From positions 1 through 27,500 of the forward strand of contig JAPZRK010000031.1 in NCBI GenBank assembly GCA_027531445.1: a DNA stretch of 27,500 bases. The letters are read 5' to 3'. A program made the position numbers and the translations under genes. This DNA comes from Leptospira sp. Lineage in GTDB: Bacteria > Spirochaetota > Leptospiria > Leptospirales > Leptospiraceae. Shown piece by piece: positions 7,615 to 14,705 of this stretch. Within the stretch, counting starts at the first letter, position 1. Each line of letters opens with the position of its first letter. Below the pieces are notes generated by a model. It saw only the letters and a program-made list of their open reading frames with translations. It did not search any database and was not told where the DNA came from.

Positions 7615-8970
7615 TTGCCTCTCTTATTATCCGTCTCTTGTAAACCACTTGATATCTCTAACCTTTGTGATACGCGAAGCAATTTGTTTTATCTCGTCGT
7701 AAATGCAAAGTTAACTGGTCTTGATCGTAGTAATTCCTGTAATTTTCGTGTTGAGCAAAACAGATTGGCTAGCCCCAGATTTAAACCTAGCCCTGGAACT
7801 TATACAAGCCCTCAATCGATTCGGATTGTGAGTGATGCCGAAGGTGCGCAGATACATTATACAACTGATGGTAGTGTTCCCACTTCGCTGAGCCCCACTT
7901 TCAAAGAACCATTTCAACTCCCAGAGCAAGCAGGAACAATTTTTCGAGCAATAGCCATCAAACCAGAAATAGCTGACAGCGAAGTGGTCGAGGCCATCTA
8001 TTCCTATTCGCTGATAAAAACAGGCCAAGTTATTTCCTATGCTGCAAACGATGATGGAGACTTACAAAAGGGATCACCAAGAAATTACTCAGGACCAACA
8101 GCACCCGCAGCATTTCCTGCTGATCATATCACGAATGAACAAACTATGGGGATTATTTGGAAATCCTGCACTCAAGGTTTTTCTGGCGCAACATGTTCCA
8201 ATGTTATAAGTGGCAATCAGTTTACCTTTGCGGCTTCGGTTAATGAATGTAATAGTTTGAATAGCGCAAATTCAGGCGAAGGTTTTGCTGGGATAAAAAC
8301 TTGGCGACTTCCTAGCATGACAGAACTACTCTCTACCAACGATGCATCCAAAACTTCCTTCACCTTTTCAGCCACTACAGAATTTCCGGTGACTTTAAAT
8401 TTTGCCTATTGGTCATCGACTCCATATCCGTTTAACACAACTTTTGCTTGGTATTTGGACTATTCCAATGGAAATTCCTACGCCACACTCAAAACAAATA
8501 CCAATTACCATGCACGCTGTGCGGCCTCCTCAAAATGGCGGGAAGGATTTTATTTTACAGTAAACTCGGACGGGACTGTAGCTGACAGAAAGACAGGTCT
8601 CCTCTGGCAGCGGTGTTCTGTAGGACAAAACAATGATTCTTCCTGTTCTGGATCCGCAAGCACGAGGACTTGGACACAGGCTCTTTCCGAATGTGCGCTT
8701 TTGAATGTAGCTGGAAAAAAGTGGAGATTGCCTAACAGAAATGAGTTGGCGAGTCTTTATGATTTTTCATTTAGTGCCGCTCCGTTTATCGATCGCACGA
8801 GCTTTCCAAATGTAGGAGTAGGGTCCCTAGAATACCATTGGACTTCCACTACGGATGCGATCAATACCACGCGGGCTTGGTATGTTAACTTTACTTCTAC
8901 TCTTAATAATATCTTCGATAGTTCTCTAAAAACAACCGGTTACTTTGTACGCTGTGTTGCTGACATTTGA
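7615..8970 (+). CDS. Lipoprotein with chitobiase-type domain and two DUF1566 domains; N-terminus probably frameshifted
   Basis: 451 aa if started at TTG 7615. After a short hydrophobic LLLSVSC (a possible lipobox) comes a chitobiase/beta-hexosaminidase C-terminal-type domain (about residues 53-130, with PGTYTSPQSIRI and IHYTTDGSVPT). Two DUF1566 (Lcl C-terminal) domains follow, about 165-310 and 318-450, with the repeated patterns TWRLPSMTELL / KWRLPNRNELASL, AYWSST / YHWTST, and ARCAAS / VRCVAD. Such surface-type lipoproteins are frequent in spirochaetes; the ligand is unknown. With TTG 7615 the signal peptide would be only about 8 residues. A frame starting at ATG 7569 encodes MSCWGLVSYSLFLTF and would run straight into the lipobox if one base were missing near 7611-7616, so a frameshift or sequence error is likely. 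Confidence 0.8.
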   Translation: MPLLLSVSCKPLDISNLCDTRSNLFYLVVNAKLTGLDRSNSCNFRVEQNRLASPRFKPSPGTYTSPQSIRIVSDAEGAQIHYTTDGSVPTSLSPTFKEPFQLPEQAGTIFRAIAIKPEIADSEVVEAIYSYSLIKTGQVISYAANDDGDLQKGSPRNYSGPTAPAAFPADHITNEQTMGIIWKSCTQGFSGATCSNVISGNQFTFAASVNECNSLNSANSGEGFAGIKTWRLPSMTELLSTNDASKTSFTFSATTEFPVTLNFAYWSSTPYPFNTTFAWYLDYSNGNSYATLKTNTNYHARCAASSKWREGFYFTVNSDGTVADRKTGLLWQRCSVGQNNDSSCSGSASTRTWTQALSECALLNVAGKKWRLPNRNELASLYDFSFSAAPFIDRTSFPNVGVGSLEYHWTSTTDAINTTRAWYVNFTSTLNNIFDSSLKTTGYFVRCVADI

Positions 8971-8982
8971 TCTACTCATTTG

Positions 8983-9007
8983 CATTGTTGGCAATGGATT
9001 GATTTTT
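8983..9007 (+). terminator. Weak terminator-like hairpin
   Basis: CATTG (8983-8987) and CAATG (8992-8996) form a 5-bp stem with loop TTGG, followed by ATTGATTTTT with five Ts at 9003-9007. It starts 13 bases after the DUF1566 lipoprotein stop. The stem is short, so it is only a candidate. Confidence 0.35.
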
Positions 9008-9089
9008 GGAATTTCCGTTGAAAATTTAAAATGATTTTTTTTCTCAATCTTTAGAGCCATGCAAAAGAATCTGTTATTTTTAAATGTAA

Positions 9090-9150
9090 ATTCCGATTTT
9101 ACATGTTTTTTTCGGAGTTGACTCCGAAAAAAACATGGGTAAAACGGAAT
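9090..9150. promoter_or_regulatory. 27-bp imperfect palindrome covering the start of the ATPase gene
   Basis: Bases 9103-9117 pair without interruption with 9122-9136 (ATGTTTTTTTCGGAG with its complement, tetraloop TTGA). After a 2-base bulge (9137-9138), 9097-9102 pairs with 9139-9144. After a 1-base bulge, 9090-9095 pairs with 9145-9150. The first two bases of the ATG start codon (9149-9150) and the presumed ribosome site (GGG, 9137-9139) lie inside the structure. The T run precedes the G+C stem, so it is not an intrinsic terminator. It may be an operator or an RNA structure that hides the start site. Confidence 0.75.
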
Positions 9151-10369
9151 GGACTACGAATTTTCTAAGCCGAAGATGAAAACCAAAAAACTTAATACTC
9201 TACCTGACAGAATTTATCTCAAACATATAAAAAAGGATTTAGATTCAAAAATGGTTTTTATTGGTGGGCCAAGACAAATAGGCAAAACCACTCTTGCTAT
9301 ATCCCTACTTAAACAATTTAAACCGGGACACCCAGCTTACTTAAACTGGGACAATGAAGAATCTCGTAGAATCATTATAAAGTCGGTTTGGCCCAAGGAT
9401 GAGCCACTAATCGTCTTTGATGAGATACATAAAAGAAAAGGTTGGCAAACATTAATTAAAGGCATTTGGGATACCTGGAAATACAATCAAAAGTTTTTAG
9501 TGACTGGCTCTGCACGATTAGATGTCTTTCGTAAAAGCGGTGATTCAATGATGGGAAGATACTATTATTATCGTATCCATCCTTACACATTACCTGAGTT
9601 GCTAAATAACGTGAAGGGCAAATTGAAACCAGTCGAATATATAGAACTGTTATTTAAGTTTGGCGGATTCCCCGAGCCACTTATTAAACAAGATGAGGTA
9701 GAATTGCGACGATGGCATTTGCAGAGACTTTCCAAGTTGGTACGAGTAGATCTACGCGATCTCGAAAATATTAGTGATTTAGATAAAGTAGAACTTTTAG
9801 CAGACGCATTACCTACTAGAGTTGGTAGTTTACTTTCTTATAAGTCTTTATCAGAAGATCTTTCCGTAAACGATAAGACAGTAAAGCGATGGATAGGTGC
9901 TCTTGATATGCTATATTATTGCTTTCAAATTGCACCCTATGGCGCGCCAAAAATTCGCGCGGTCAAAAAAACGCCTAAACTGTATTTATGGGATTGGTCT
10001 CAAATTGAGGACCATGGCCTTCGGTTTGAAAATATGGTAGCTTCCCATTTATTAAAGTGGTGTGATTATAACCAAGACGTAATGGGATATAAAACGGAGC
10101 TTCGTTTTATTCGGGATGAGTTGGGTCGGGAGTGTGACTTCGTTATAATACAAAATCGAAAACCTCTATTCGCCGTCGAATGCAAATATTCCGATGATAC
10201 ACCGTCCGAATCTATAATGAAGCTGAGATCAAAATTTAAAAATACAATACCAAGCTGGTATCAGGTTTGGATGGATACCAGGGAGAACAATATAGATTCG
10301 AAACTCATTGCACCAGATTTTAAAATTCTATCTTTTTCTAGGTTTTGCATGGAATTAAAAATGGTGTAG
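9149..10369 (+). CDS. AAA_14 / DUF4143 family ATPase
   Basis: 406 aa. Walker A is GGPRQIGKTT (about residues 39-48) and Walker B is LIVFDEIHK, followed by a sensor-like LVTGSARLD (about 117-125). This is the AAA_14 domain. The C-terminal half matches DUF4143, with a winged-helix-like middle and a restriction-endonuclease-like end (ELGRECDFVI, then FAVECKYS) that keeps D and E-x-K residues. Members are widespread, often in accessory regions; their cellular role is not settled, and links to toxin-antitoxin or mobile DNA are suggestions only. The ATG at 9149 is taken because GGG lies 9 bases upstream; ATG 9176 is an alternative and would place the start outside the hairpin. It stands alone, in a region of gene decay, which fits horizontal acquisition. 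Confidence 0.85.
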   Translation: MDYEFSKPKMKTKKLNTLPDRIYLKHIKKDLDSKMVFIGGPRQIGKTTLAISLLKQFKPGHPAYLNWDNEESRRIIIKSVWPKDEPLIVFDEIHKRKGWQTLIKGIWDTWKYNQKFLVTGSARLDVFRKSGDSMMGRYYYYRIHPYTLPELLNNVKGKLKPVEYIELLFKFGGFPEPLIKQDEVELRRWHLQRLSKLVRVDLRDLENISDLDKVELLADALPTRVGSLLSYKSLSEDLSVNDKTVKRWIGALDMLYYCFQIAPYGAPKIRAVKKTPKLYLWDWSQIEDHGLRFENMVASHLLKWCDYNQDVMGYKTELRFIRDELGRECDFVIIQNRKPLFAVECKYSDDTPSESIMKLRSKFKNTIPSWYQVWMDTRENNIDSKLIAPDFKILSFSRFCMELKMV

Positions 10370-10394
10370 GATTTTCCACCAAGGAACTATTGTG

Positions 10395-10437
10395 ATACAA
10401 AGCCCATTATAAGAAGCCGACTGGCGCGAGTGGCGAC
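10395..10437 (+). repeat. Dispersed repeat, copy B
   Basis: 10405-10437 matches 312-344 in 28 of 33 positions, in the same orientation, with shared blocks CATTATA, GACTG, CGCGA and TGGCGAC. It starts about 26 bases after the stop of the ATPase gene. Its CTGGCGCG is also found in the reverse strand of the G+C-rich patch at 6819-6868. Confidence 0.6.
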
Positions 10438-10497
10438 ACCCATGGAAAAAAGATCGAATAGGCGGATTGAATACGTTGAAAAAACACCTCGATTCTG

Positions 10498-10849
10498 TTA
10501 GTGGTTGTTTGTAAAAACGATTCCCATTGGAGGTCGAAAATAGATAAAAAATTTATCATATCCTTCAACTTCTAGAACATCCGACTCGGTTTTTCGGAGT
10601 TTTAGAATTTTCTTAATCATCCAGCTTCCATCTGTGGGAATGAGTTTTAAACTAGCCACCTTATGATCAAAGATACCGTATTGGTATCTTTCTCCTTTTT
10701 CGAAGCCATGATTCTCTAAATTATCAAGTTGGGTATCGAAATAATAAATATGATCATATTTCGCTATTTCGTATACGTTTCATCCAATTATGTAGTAAAT
10801 CCGCAGCCGATAAAAACTAAAAACGATAATGAAATTTTTTCAAACTCAT
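10498..10849 (-). pseudogene. Decayed small lipoprotein gene
   Basis: Bases 10779-10498 on the minus strand are open for 93 codons up to a TAA and read like a real protein (YYFDTQLDNLENHGFEKGER, then KLIPTDGSWMIKKILKLRK, ending FRPPMGIVFTNNH), but there is no start codon in the N-terminal part. Upstream, at 10849, an ATG with AAGG 8 bases before it begins MSLKKF; the hydrophobic run FIIVFSF and a lipobox-like GCGFTT follow, but in different frames. Joining these pieces needs at least three small indels, two of them at homopolymer runs (six As, five Ts). The original gene was probably a lipoprotein of about 115 residues. No family is recognised. Confidence 0.65.
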
Positions 10850-10935
10850 CTAACTAACCTTATATCTTTTTTTATAATTTAAGAACTTCACTTAGCAATC
10901 CATCATATTTCCATCATTTATTGGGTTAGGGGGAA

Positions 10936-11127
10936 TTATTTGATAAGTTCGCAGTCTCTAAGATCAGCTTCTTTCAAGCTTGTCACATACAAGATATCAG
11001 CAAGTGACATACCTTTCGACAGCATTTTCTTTGCAGCCTCGAGTTGCCTTCAAGCTTTCCCTTCATCTCGACCACTTAAGAAATTGGTAAAGGTTTTTCC
11101 AAGAACCAAGGAGTGTAATTGAACTCC
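10936..11127 (-). pseudogene. C-terminal remnant of an Rpn-family (PD-(D/E)XK) nuclease gene
   Basis: On the minus strand, directly behind the PIN toxin gene and in the same frame, bases 11127-10936 encode SGRDEGKA, then a TGA (11050-11052), then QLEAAKKMLSKGMSLADILY and a short tail to a TAA. The Glu/Lys/Gly-rich stretch followed by AKKML.KGMSLADI is typical of the C-terminus of Rpn recombination-promoting nuclease/putative transposase proteins. A neighbouring frame carries MKGKLEG across the stop, so a frameshift is also likely. The catalytic N-terminal domain, about 200 residues, is missing. Identification rests on a short segment. Confidence 0.55.
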
Positions 11128-11520
11128 TCAACGAATCCAATTTCGAATTTCTAGTTCTGGAATTCTTTGGTAATGCTTCACATTGCCAGTGACAAGATAC
11201 TTACAATGAGTAAGGGAAGTAGCGGCGATAAATAAATCCGCATCTTCAATGAGGTTTCCTGTTTTATCCAATTTTGCCTTTAACTCTCCAAATTTTTTTA
11301 ATATATGGATCGTGCTTTCCCAAACGACTGTTGCAAGAAGGAACCTTTCAATATTTGTTTTATTCTTCTCTACTTGATTTGACTTTTCTGCTCCGTAGTA
11401 TAACTCGGATACGGTCATGAATGAAATACAGGCTGTTTCTTGTGCAAGAGAAAGATGCTCCAAAACTTTTGTATTGCCGCGTAGTATTTCTATACAAACA
11501 TCCGTATCCAGTAGGATCAT
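11128..11520 (-). CDS. vapC: VapC-like PIN-domain toxin ribonuclease
   Basis: 130 aa, the usual length. PIN domain with the acidic metal-binding residues expected in the family: Asp5 in MILLDTD, Glu39 in TVSELYYG, and Asp93/Asp95 in IEDADLFIAA; the C-terminal TGNVKHY segment is also typical. Family members cleave RNA, often tRNA or rRNA, and are held inactive by the partner antitoxin. Its ATG overlaps the stop of the antitoxin gene by 4 bp (ATGA), so the two are translated together. The catalytic set seems complete, so the toxin may be active. Upstream is the antitoxin; downstream lies the nuclease remnant. Confidence 0.93.
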   Translation of the reverse strand: MILLDTDVCIEILRGNTKVLEHLSLAQETACISFMTVSELYYGAEKSNQVEKNKTNIERFLLATVVWESTIHILKKFGELKAKLDKTGNLIEDADLFIAATSLTHCKYLVTGNVKHYQRIPELEIRNWIR

Positions 11521-11795
11521 AGGTTTACTTTTCGACCTTTAGACCTGGAAAAATATATGTCTTCAATCACCTTTTTTGTTGAACGTGAATCTTCCCATTT
11601 CCCGCAAATGTCTGTTAGTAGTGATAGTTGAGTGTTAGATGATAGGTGTCGGTGATGATTCGATTCTTCTGCTTGGAGACCTCTTTCCAAGACGACTAGT
11701 ATTTCATTATTTAGGCTCCTTCTTTCGATTTCAGAAAGAGCTCGAAGTTTAGAGAGCATTTCATCAGGGATATTTCGAAGTGTGAGATTTGCCAT
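11517..11795 (-). CDS. vapB: VapB/FitA-like ribbon-helix-helix antitoxin
   Basis: 92 aa from the chosen start. Residues 1-40 (MANLTLRNIPDEMLSKLRA and ERRSLNNEILVVLERGL) are a ribbon-helix-helix DNA-binding domain of the FitA/Arc type. The tail, with KWEDSRSTKKVIEDI, should wrap around the PIN toxin. The protein neutralises the toxin and represses its own promoter. An earlier in-frame ATG at 11837 would add 14 residues, but it lies upstream of the predicted transcription start (about 11818) and inside the operator, so ATG 11795 is the real start. The GAGG ribosome site is rather far from it (14 bases). Confidence 0.85.
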   Translation of the reverse strand: MANLTLRNIPDEMLSKLRALSEIERRSLNNEILVVLERGLQAEESNHHRHLSSNTQLSLLTDICGKWEDSRSTKKVIEDIYFSRSKGRKVNL

Positions 11796-11853
11796 TTGGT
11801 TACAAAATGCCTCGCTTTGGTTACATTTTATAACCATTTTTGCTTTCAGTCAA
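11795..11853 (-). promoter_or_regulatory. Promoter and operator of the vapBC-like operon
   Basis: Minus strand: -35 TTGACT (11853-11848), 17-base spacer, -10 TAAAAT (11830-11825). On the plus strand TTTGGTTACA occurs twice, at 11795-11804 and 11816-11825, exactly 21 bases apart (two helical turns), and an inverted half-site TAACCA lies at 11831-11836. The repeats cover the -10 end, the transcription start and the antitoxin start codon. This is what is expected for binding of ribbon-helix-helix dimers on one face of the DNA for autorepression. Confidence 0.65.
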
Positions 11854-11950
11854 ATCTAATCAGCAAATTTGGAGATTCCACTAGACGTATTTTCTAAAAA
11901 ACTATTCTTTTCTTGGGAGTTGGTGAAGGAAATCCTGTCCATAAGTATCT

Positions 11951-13864
11951 ATGTCGCAACTAAACATCACTCTCCCAGACGGCTCGCAAAAAGAATTGGA
12001 AGCGGGAAAATCCTTCTCCGACTTTATTCAGGAATCTCTCCCTTTTTTAAAAGAAAAGGCATTGGCAGTTGTTCTCGCCGATGGTCGCACCGTTGACCTA
12101 AGTTTTTCTCCTACCACATCGATCTCTGTAAAATTTTTAACCTTCGAAGACAAAGATGGCAAAGAAGTGTTCCATCATTCTTCGGCTCACCTTTTAGGGA
12201 TGGCTGTACAAAGGATATGGCCTCACGCCCGTTTGACGGTCGGACCTGTCATCGAAAATGGCCCTGGCTTTTTTTTCTATGACATCGATTTTGGAGATAC
12301 TGTTCTTTCTCCTGATGACCTTCCCAAAATCGAAGCGGAAATGGCAAAAATCGTAAAAGAAGATCTCACTGTCAAAAGATGGGAACTGACTCGCGAAGAA
12401 GCCATTGAAAAATTCAAAAATGAAAATGAGCCGTACAAAGCAGAGCTCATTGCAGGATTTGATTCCGCCACTGTTTCGTTATATGGACAAGGAGATTGGT
12501 ATGACCTTTGTCGCGGTCCTCACGTCCCAAGGACTGGTCTTTTAAAAGCATTTAAACTCACAGCCATTTCGGGAGCGTATTGGAAAGGTGATGCTAAAAA
12601 CCAGATGCTCACTCGCATCTACGGAGTTTCCTTTCCCAATAAAAAACTTTTGGATGAATACTTGTTTCTCATTGAAGAAGCAAAAAAGAGAGATCATAGA
12701 AAGCTTGGTAAGGAGTTGGATCTTTTTAGTTTCCAAGACGAAGCACCTGGTTTTCCTTTTTGGCATCCAAAGGGTACTGTACTTTGGAACACACTAGCAT
12801 CTTACATCCGTGAAGAATGTTTCCAGCGTGGATACCAAGAAATCAAAACTCCTACCATATTAAACTCATCGCTATGGAAACGGTCTGGTCATTGGGACAA
12901 CTTCAAAGAAAACATGTACTTCACGGAAATCGACGAGGCAGACTTTGCCGTCAAGCCGATGAACTGTCCTGGTTGCTCTTTAATCTACAAATACCATATG
13001 CACTCTTACCGTGAGTTACCTTTACGTTATATGGAACTTGGCACCGTCCACAGACACGAGTTATCTGGAGTTCTCCATGGTTTATTTCGTGTTAGAGCCT
13101 TTACCCAAGATGATGCCCATATCTATGCACCACTAGACCAAGTAGAAAAGGAAGTCGAAGATATCATCGACTTTACCTTTGACGTTTATAAAAAGTTTGG
13201 ATTCTCAGAGTTTAAGACATTCATTGCCACACGACCCGAAAAGTCCCAAGGAAGTGATGAAGATTGGAACATTGCCACTACAGCACTTCACGATGCACTT
13301 AAGAAAAAGGGCATCGAATACGGTGTGAAAGAAGGGGAGGGCGCCTTTTATGGACCCAAGATCGAATTCAATATCAAGGACAGCTTAGGACGGCTTTGGC
13401 AATGCGGAACCGTGCAGATCGACTTTTCTATGCCCAGTCGATTTGAATTGGAGTTTACTGCCTCCGATGGAAAAAAGCACGCACCCGTCATGATCCACCG
13501 CGCCATTTATGGTTCCTTGGAGCGATTTATCGGAATTCTGATTGAGCACTTTGAAGGAAAGTTCCCACTCTGGTTGAACCCAACGCAACTGCGCATTGTG
13601 ACTGTCTCTGAAGTTCACAATGACTACGCGCGTGAAGTCTATGCTGACCTGCATTCTCAAGATTTCCGAGTCGAAATGGATCTACGAAACGAAAAGATTG
13701 GAGCCAAGATCCGTGAATCCATTCTGCGCCGTGCCAACTATACAGTCATTCTTGGTGATAAAGAAAAAGAGTCAGGAACCGTGTCCATTCGTAGATTGGG
13801 AGAGGAAAAGACCGAATCCTTATCTAGAGACGGGTTTTTGGCACTGCTCAAAGGCGAGCTATAA
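11951..13864 (+). CDS. thrS: Threonyl-tRNA synthetase
   Basis: 637 aa, full length. It charges tRNA-Thr with threonine in the cytoplasm and edits mischarged Ser-tRNA-Thr. Domains: TGS (about 1-65), editing domain with the zinc-type motifs His76-x3-His80 and Cys187-x3-His191, class II catalytic core with the zinc ligands Cys339 (in MNCPG), His390 and His516, and an anticodon-binding domain (about 540-637). All these residues correspond to those of the E. coli enzyme. The ATG is fixed by the TGS start; a good ribosome site is not seen at normal distance (GAAGGAA is about 20 bases away). It heads the translation cluster thrS-infC-rpmI-rplT, an arrangement also found in E. coli. Upstream lies the divergent toxin-antitoxin promoter. 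Confidence 0.98.
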   Translation: MSQLNITLPDGSQKELEAGKSFSDFIQESLPFLKEKALAVVLADGRTVDLSFSPTTSISVKFLTFEDKDGKEVFHHSSAHLLGMAVQRIWPHARLTVGPVIENGPGFFFYDIDFGDTVLSPDDLPKIEAEMAKIVKEDLTVKRWELTREEAIEKFKNENEPYKAELIAGFDSATVSLYGQGDWYDLCRGPHVPRTGLLKAFKLTAISGAYWKGDAKNQMLTRIYGVSFPNKKLLDEYLFLIEEAKKRDHRKLGKELDLFSFQDEAPGFPFWHPKGTVLWNTLASYIREECFQRGYQEIKTPTILNSSLWKRSGHWDNFKENMYFTEIDEADFAVKPMNCPGCSLIYKYHMHSYRELPLRYMELGTVHRHELSGVLHGLFRVRAFTQDDAHIYAPLDQVEKEVEDIIDFTFDVYKKFGFSEFKTFIATRPEKSQGSDEDWNIATTALHDALKKKGIEYGVKEGEGAFYGPKIEFNIKDSLGRLWQCGTVQIDFSMPSRFELEFTASDGKKHAPVMIHRAIYGSLERFIGILIEHFEGKFPLWLNPTQLRIVTVSEVHNDYAREVYADLHSQDFRVEMDLRNEKIGAKIRESILRRANYTVILGDKEKESGTVSIRRLGEEKTESLSRDGFLALLKGEL

Positions 13865-13929
13865 GAAATTTACTTGCTTGCTCATATCAACCCTTGAGCA
13901 TGGAAATTTAAAGAAACTTCGGAGACTGA

Positions 13930-14490
13930 ATGCAGAAACGGCCAAACCAACGAGGACACCAACCCCCTGATAAATTCGCCCATATTAGAATTAATGAACA
14001 AATCACGAATGTAAATTCGATCAGACTCGTTTCGGATGAGGGATCGGACATTGTGACTTTGGATGAAGCTCTTCGTCGAGCCAGAGAAGCAAATCTGGAT
14101 TTGGTGGAAGTTTCAGGTGATCAGGATGTGCACGTCTGTAAACTCATCGACTTTGGTAAATACAAGTTCGAGCTCCTGAAGAAGACAAAAGAAGCGAAAA
14201 AGAAACAGCATATCGTCACAGTTAAGGAAATCAAAATCCGACCTCGGATTGATAACCATGACTTTGAGATAAAGAAGCGCCATGCGATCGAGTTCCTTGC
14301 AAAAGGTGACAAGGTAAAGGTGACGCTTCGATTCCGAGGCAGAGAGATGGTTCACTCTGAGATAGGAATGAATATTGTTAACCGGTTTGTCGAGGACCTA
14401 AAAGAGCTTGCCTCTCCCGAAAAAATGCCGGTACACGACGGAAAAACCATAGTGGTCGTGATGAACCCAATAACAAGCGTTAAAGCTTAA
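13930..14490 (+). CDS. infC: Translation initiation factor IF-3
   Basis: 186 aa, the usual length. IF-3 binds the 30S subunit, prevents early 50S joining and checks the start codon and initiator tRNA. The N-terminal domain has RINEQI and LVSDEG, a basic Lys/Glu-rich linker follows (KFELLKKTKEAKKKQ), and the C-terminal domain has KEIKIRP and KVKVTLRFRGREM. The start is ATG with GGAG 5 bases upstream, whereas E. coli infC uses the rare AUU for autocontrol, so that particular control should be absent here. A 6-bp hairpin (TGCTCA/TGAGCA, about 13876-13897) lies in the 65-base gap after thrS; it may be a leader structure, but this is weak. The gene is followed by the L35 and L20 genes. Confidence 0.98.
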   Translation: MQKRPNQRGHQPPDKFAHIRINEQITNVNSIRLVSDEGSDIVTLDEALRRAREANLDLVEVSGDQDVHVCKLIDFGKYKFELLKKTKEAKKKQHIVTVKEIKIRPRIDNHDFEIKKRHAIEFLAKGDKVKVTLRFRGREMVHSEIGMNIVNRFVEDLKELASPEKMPVHDGKTIVVVMNPITSVKA

Positions 14491-14501
14491 GGAAAACAAC
14501 T

Positions 14502-14702
14502 ATGTACAAACTAAAAACAAACAGAGCGGCGGCAAAACGTTTTAAGTTTACCAAAAATGGTAAAATCAAACGTGGATGCGCCTTCCGACGTCATATCTTG
14601 GAGAAAAAATCTCCAAAGATGAAACACCAAAGCCGTGGAATGCATGTCATCCATGATACTGATTACGATCGCGTAGAAAAACTTCTACCGTACGGAGGTT
14701 AA
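14502..14702 (+). CDS. rpmI: 50S ribosomal protein L35
   Basis: 66 aa, very basic. The family pattern KTNRAAAKRFKFTKNGKIKR is at the N-terminus and LPYGG at the C-terminus. L35 is a small structural protein of the large subunit. It starts 11 bases after infC with GGAAAA before the ATG and is followed by the L20 gene after 3 bases, the conserved infC-rpmI-rplT order. Confidence 0.97.
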   Translation: MYKLKTNRAAAKRFKFTKNGKIKRGCAFRRHILEKKSPKMKHQSRGMHVIHDTDYDRVEKLLPYGG

Positions 14703-14705
14703 TCG

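Noticed and set aside
9090..9150. Palindrome as an intrinsic terminator for the DUF1566 lipoprotein gene
   Set aside because: On either strand the T run comes before the G+C part of the stem and the tail after it is A-rich, the wrong order for termination.
10940..11122. Plus-strand 60-codon open frame
   Set aside because: It is the antisense of the Rpn-type remnant, whose minus-strand reading is recognisable.
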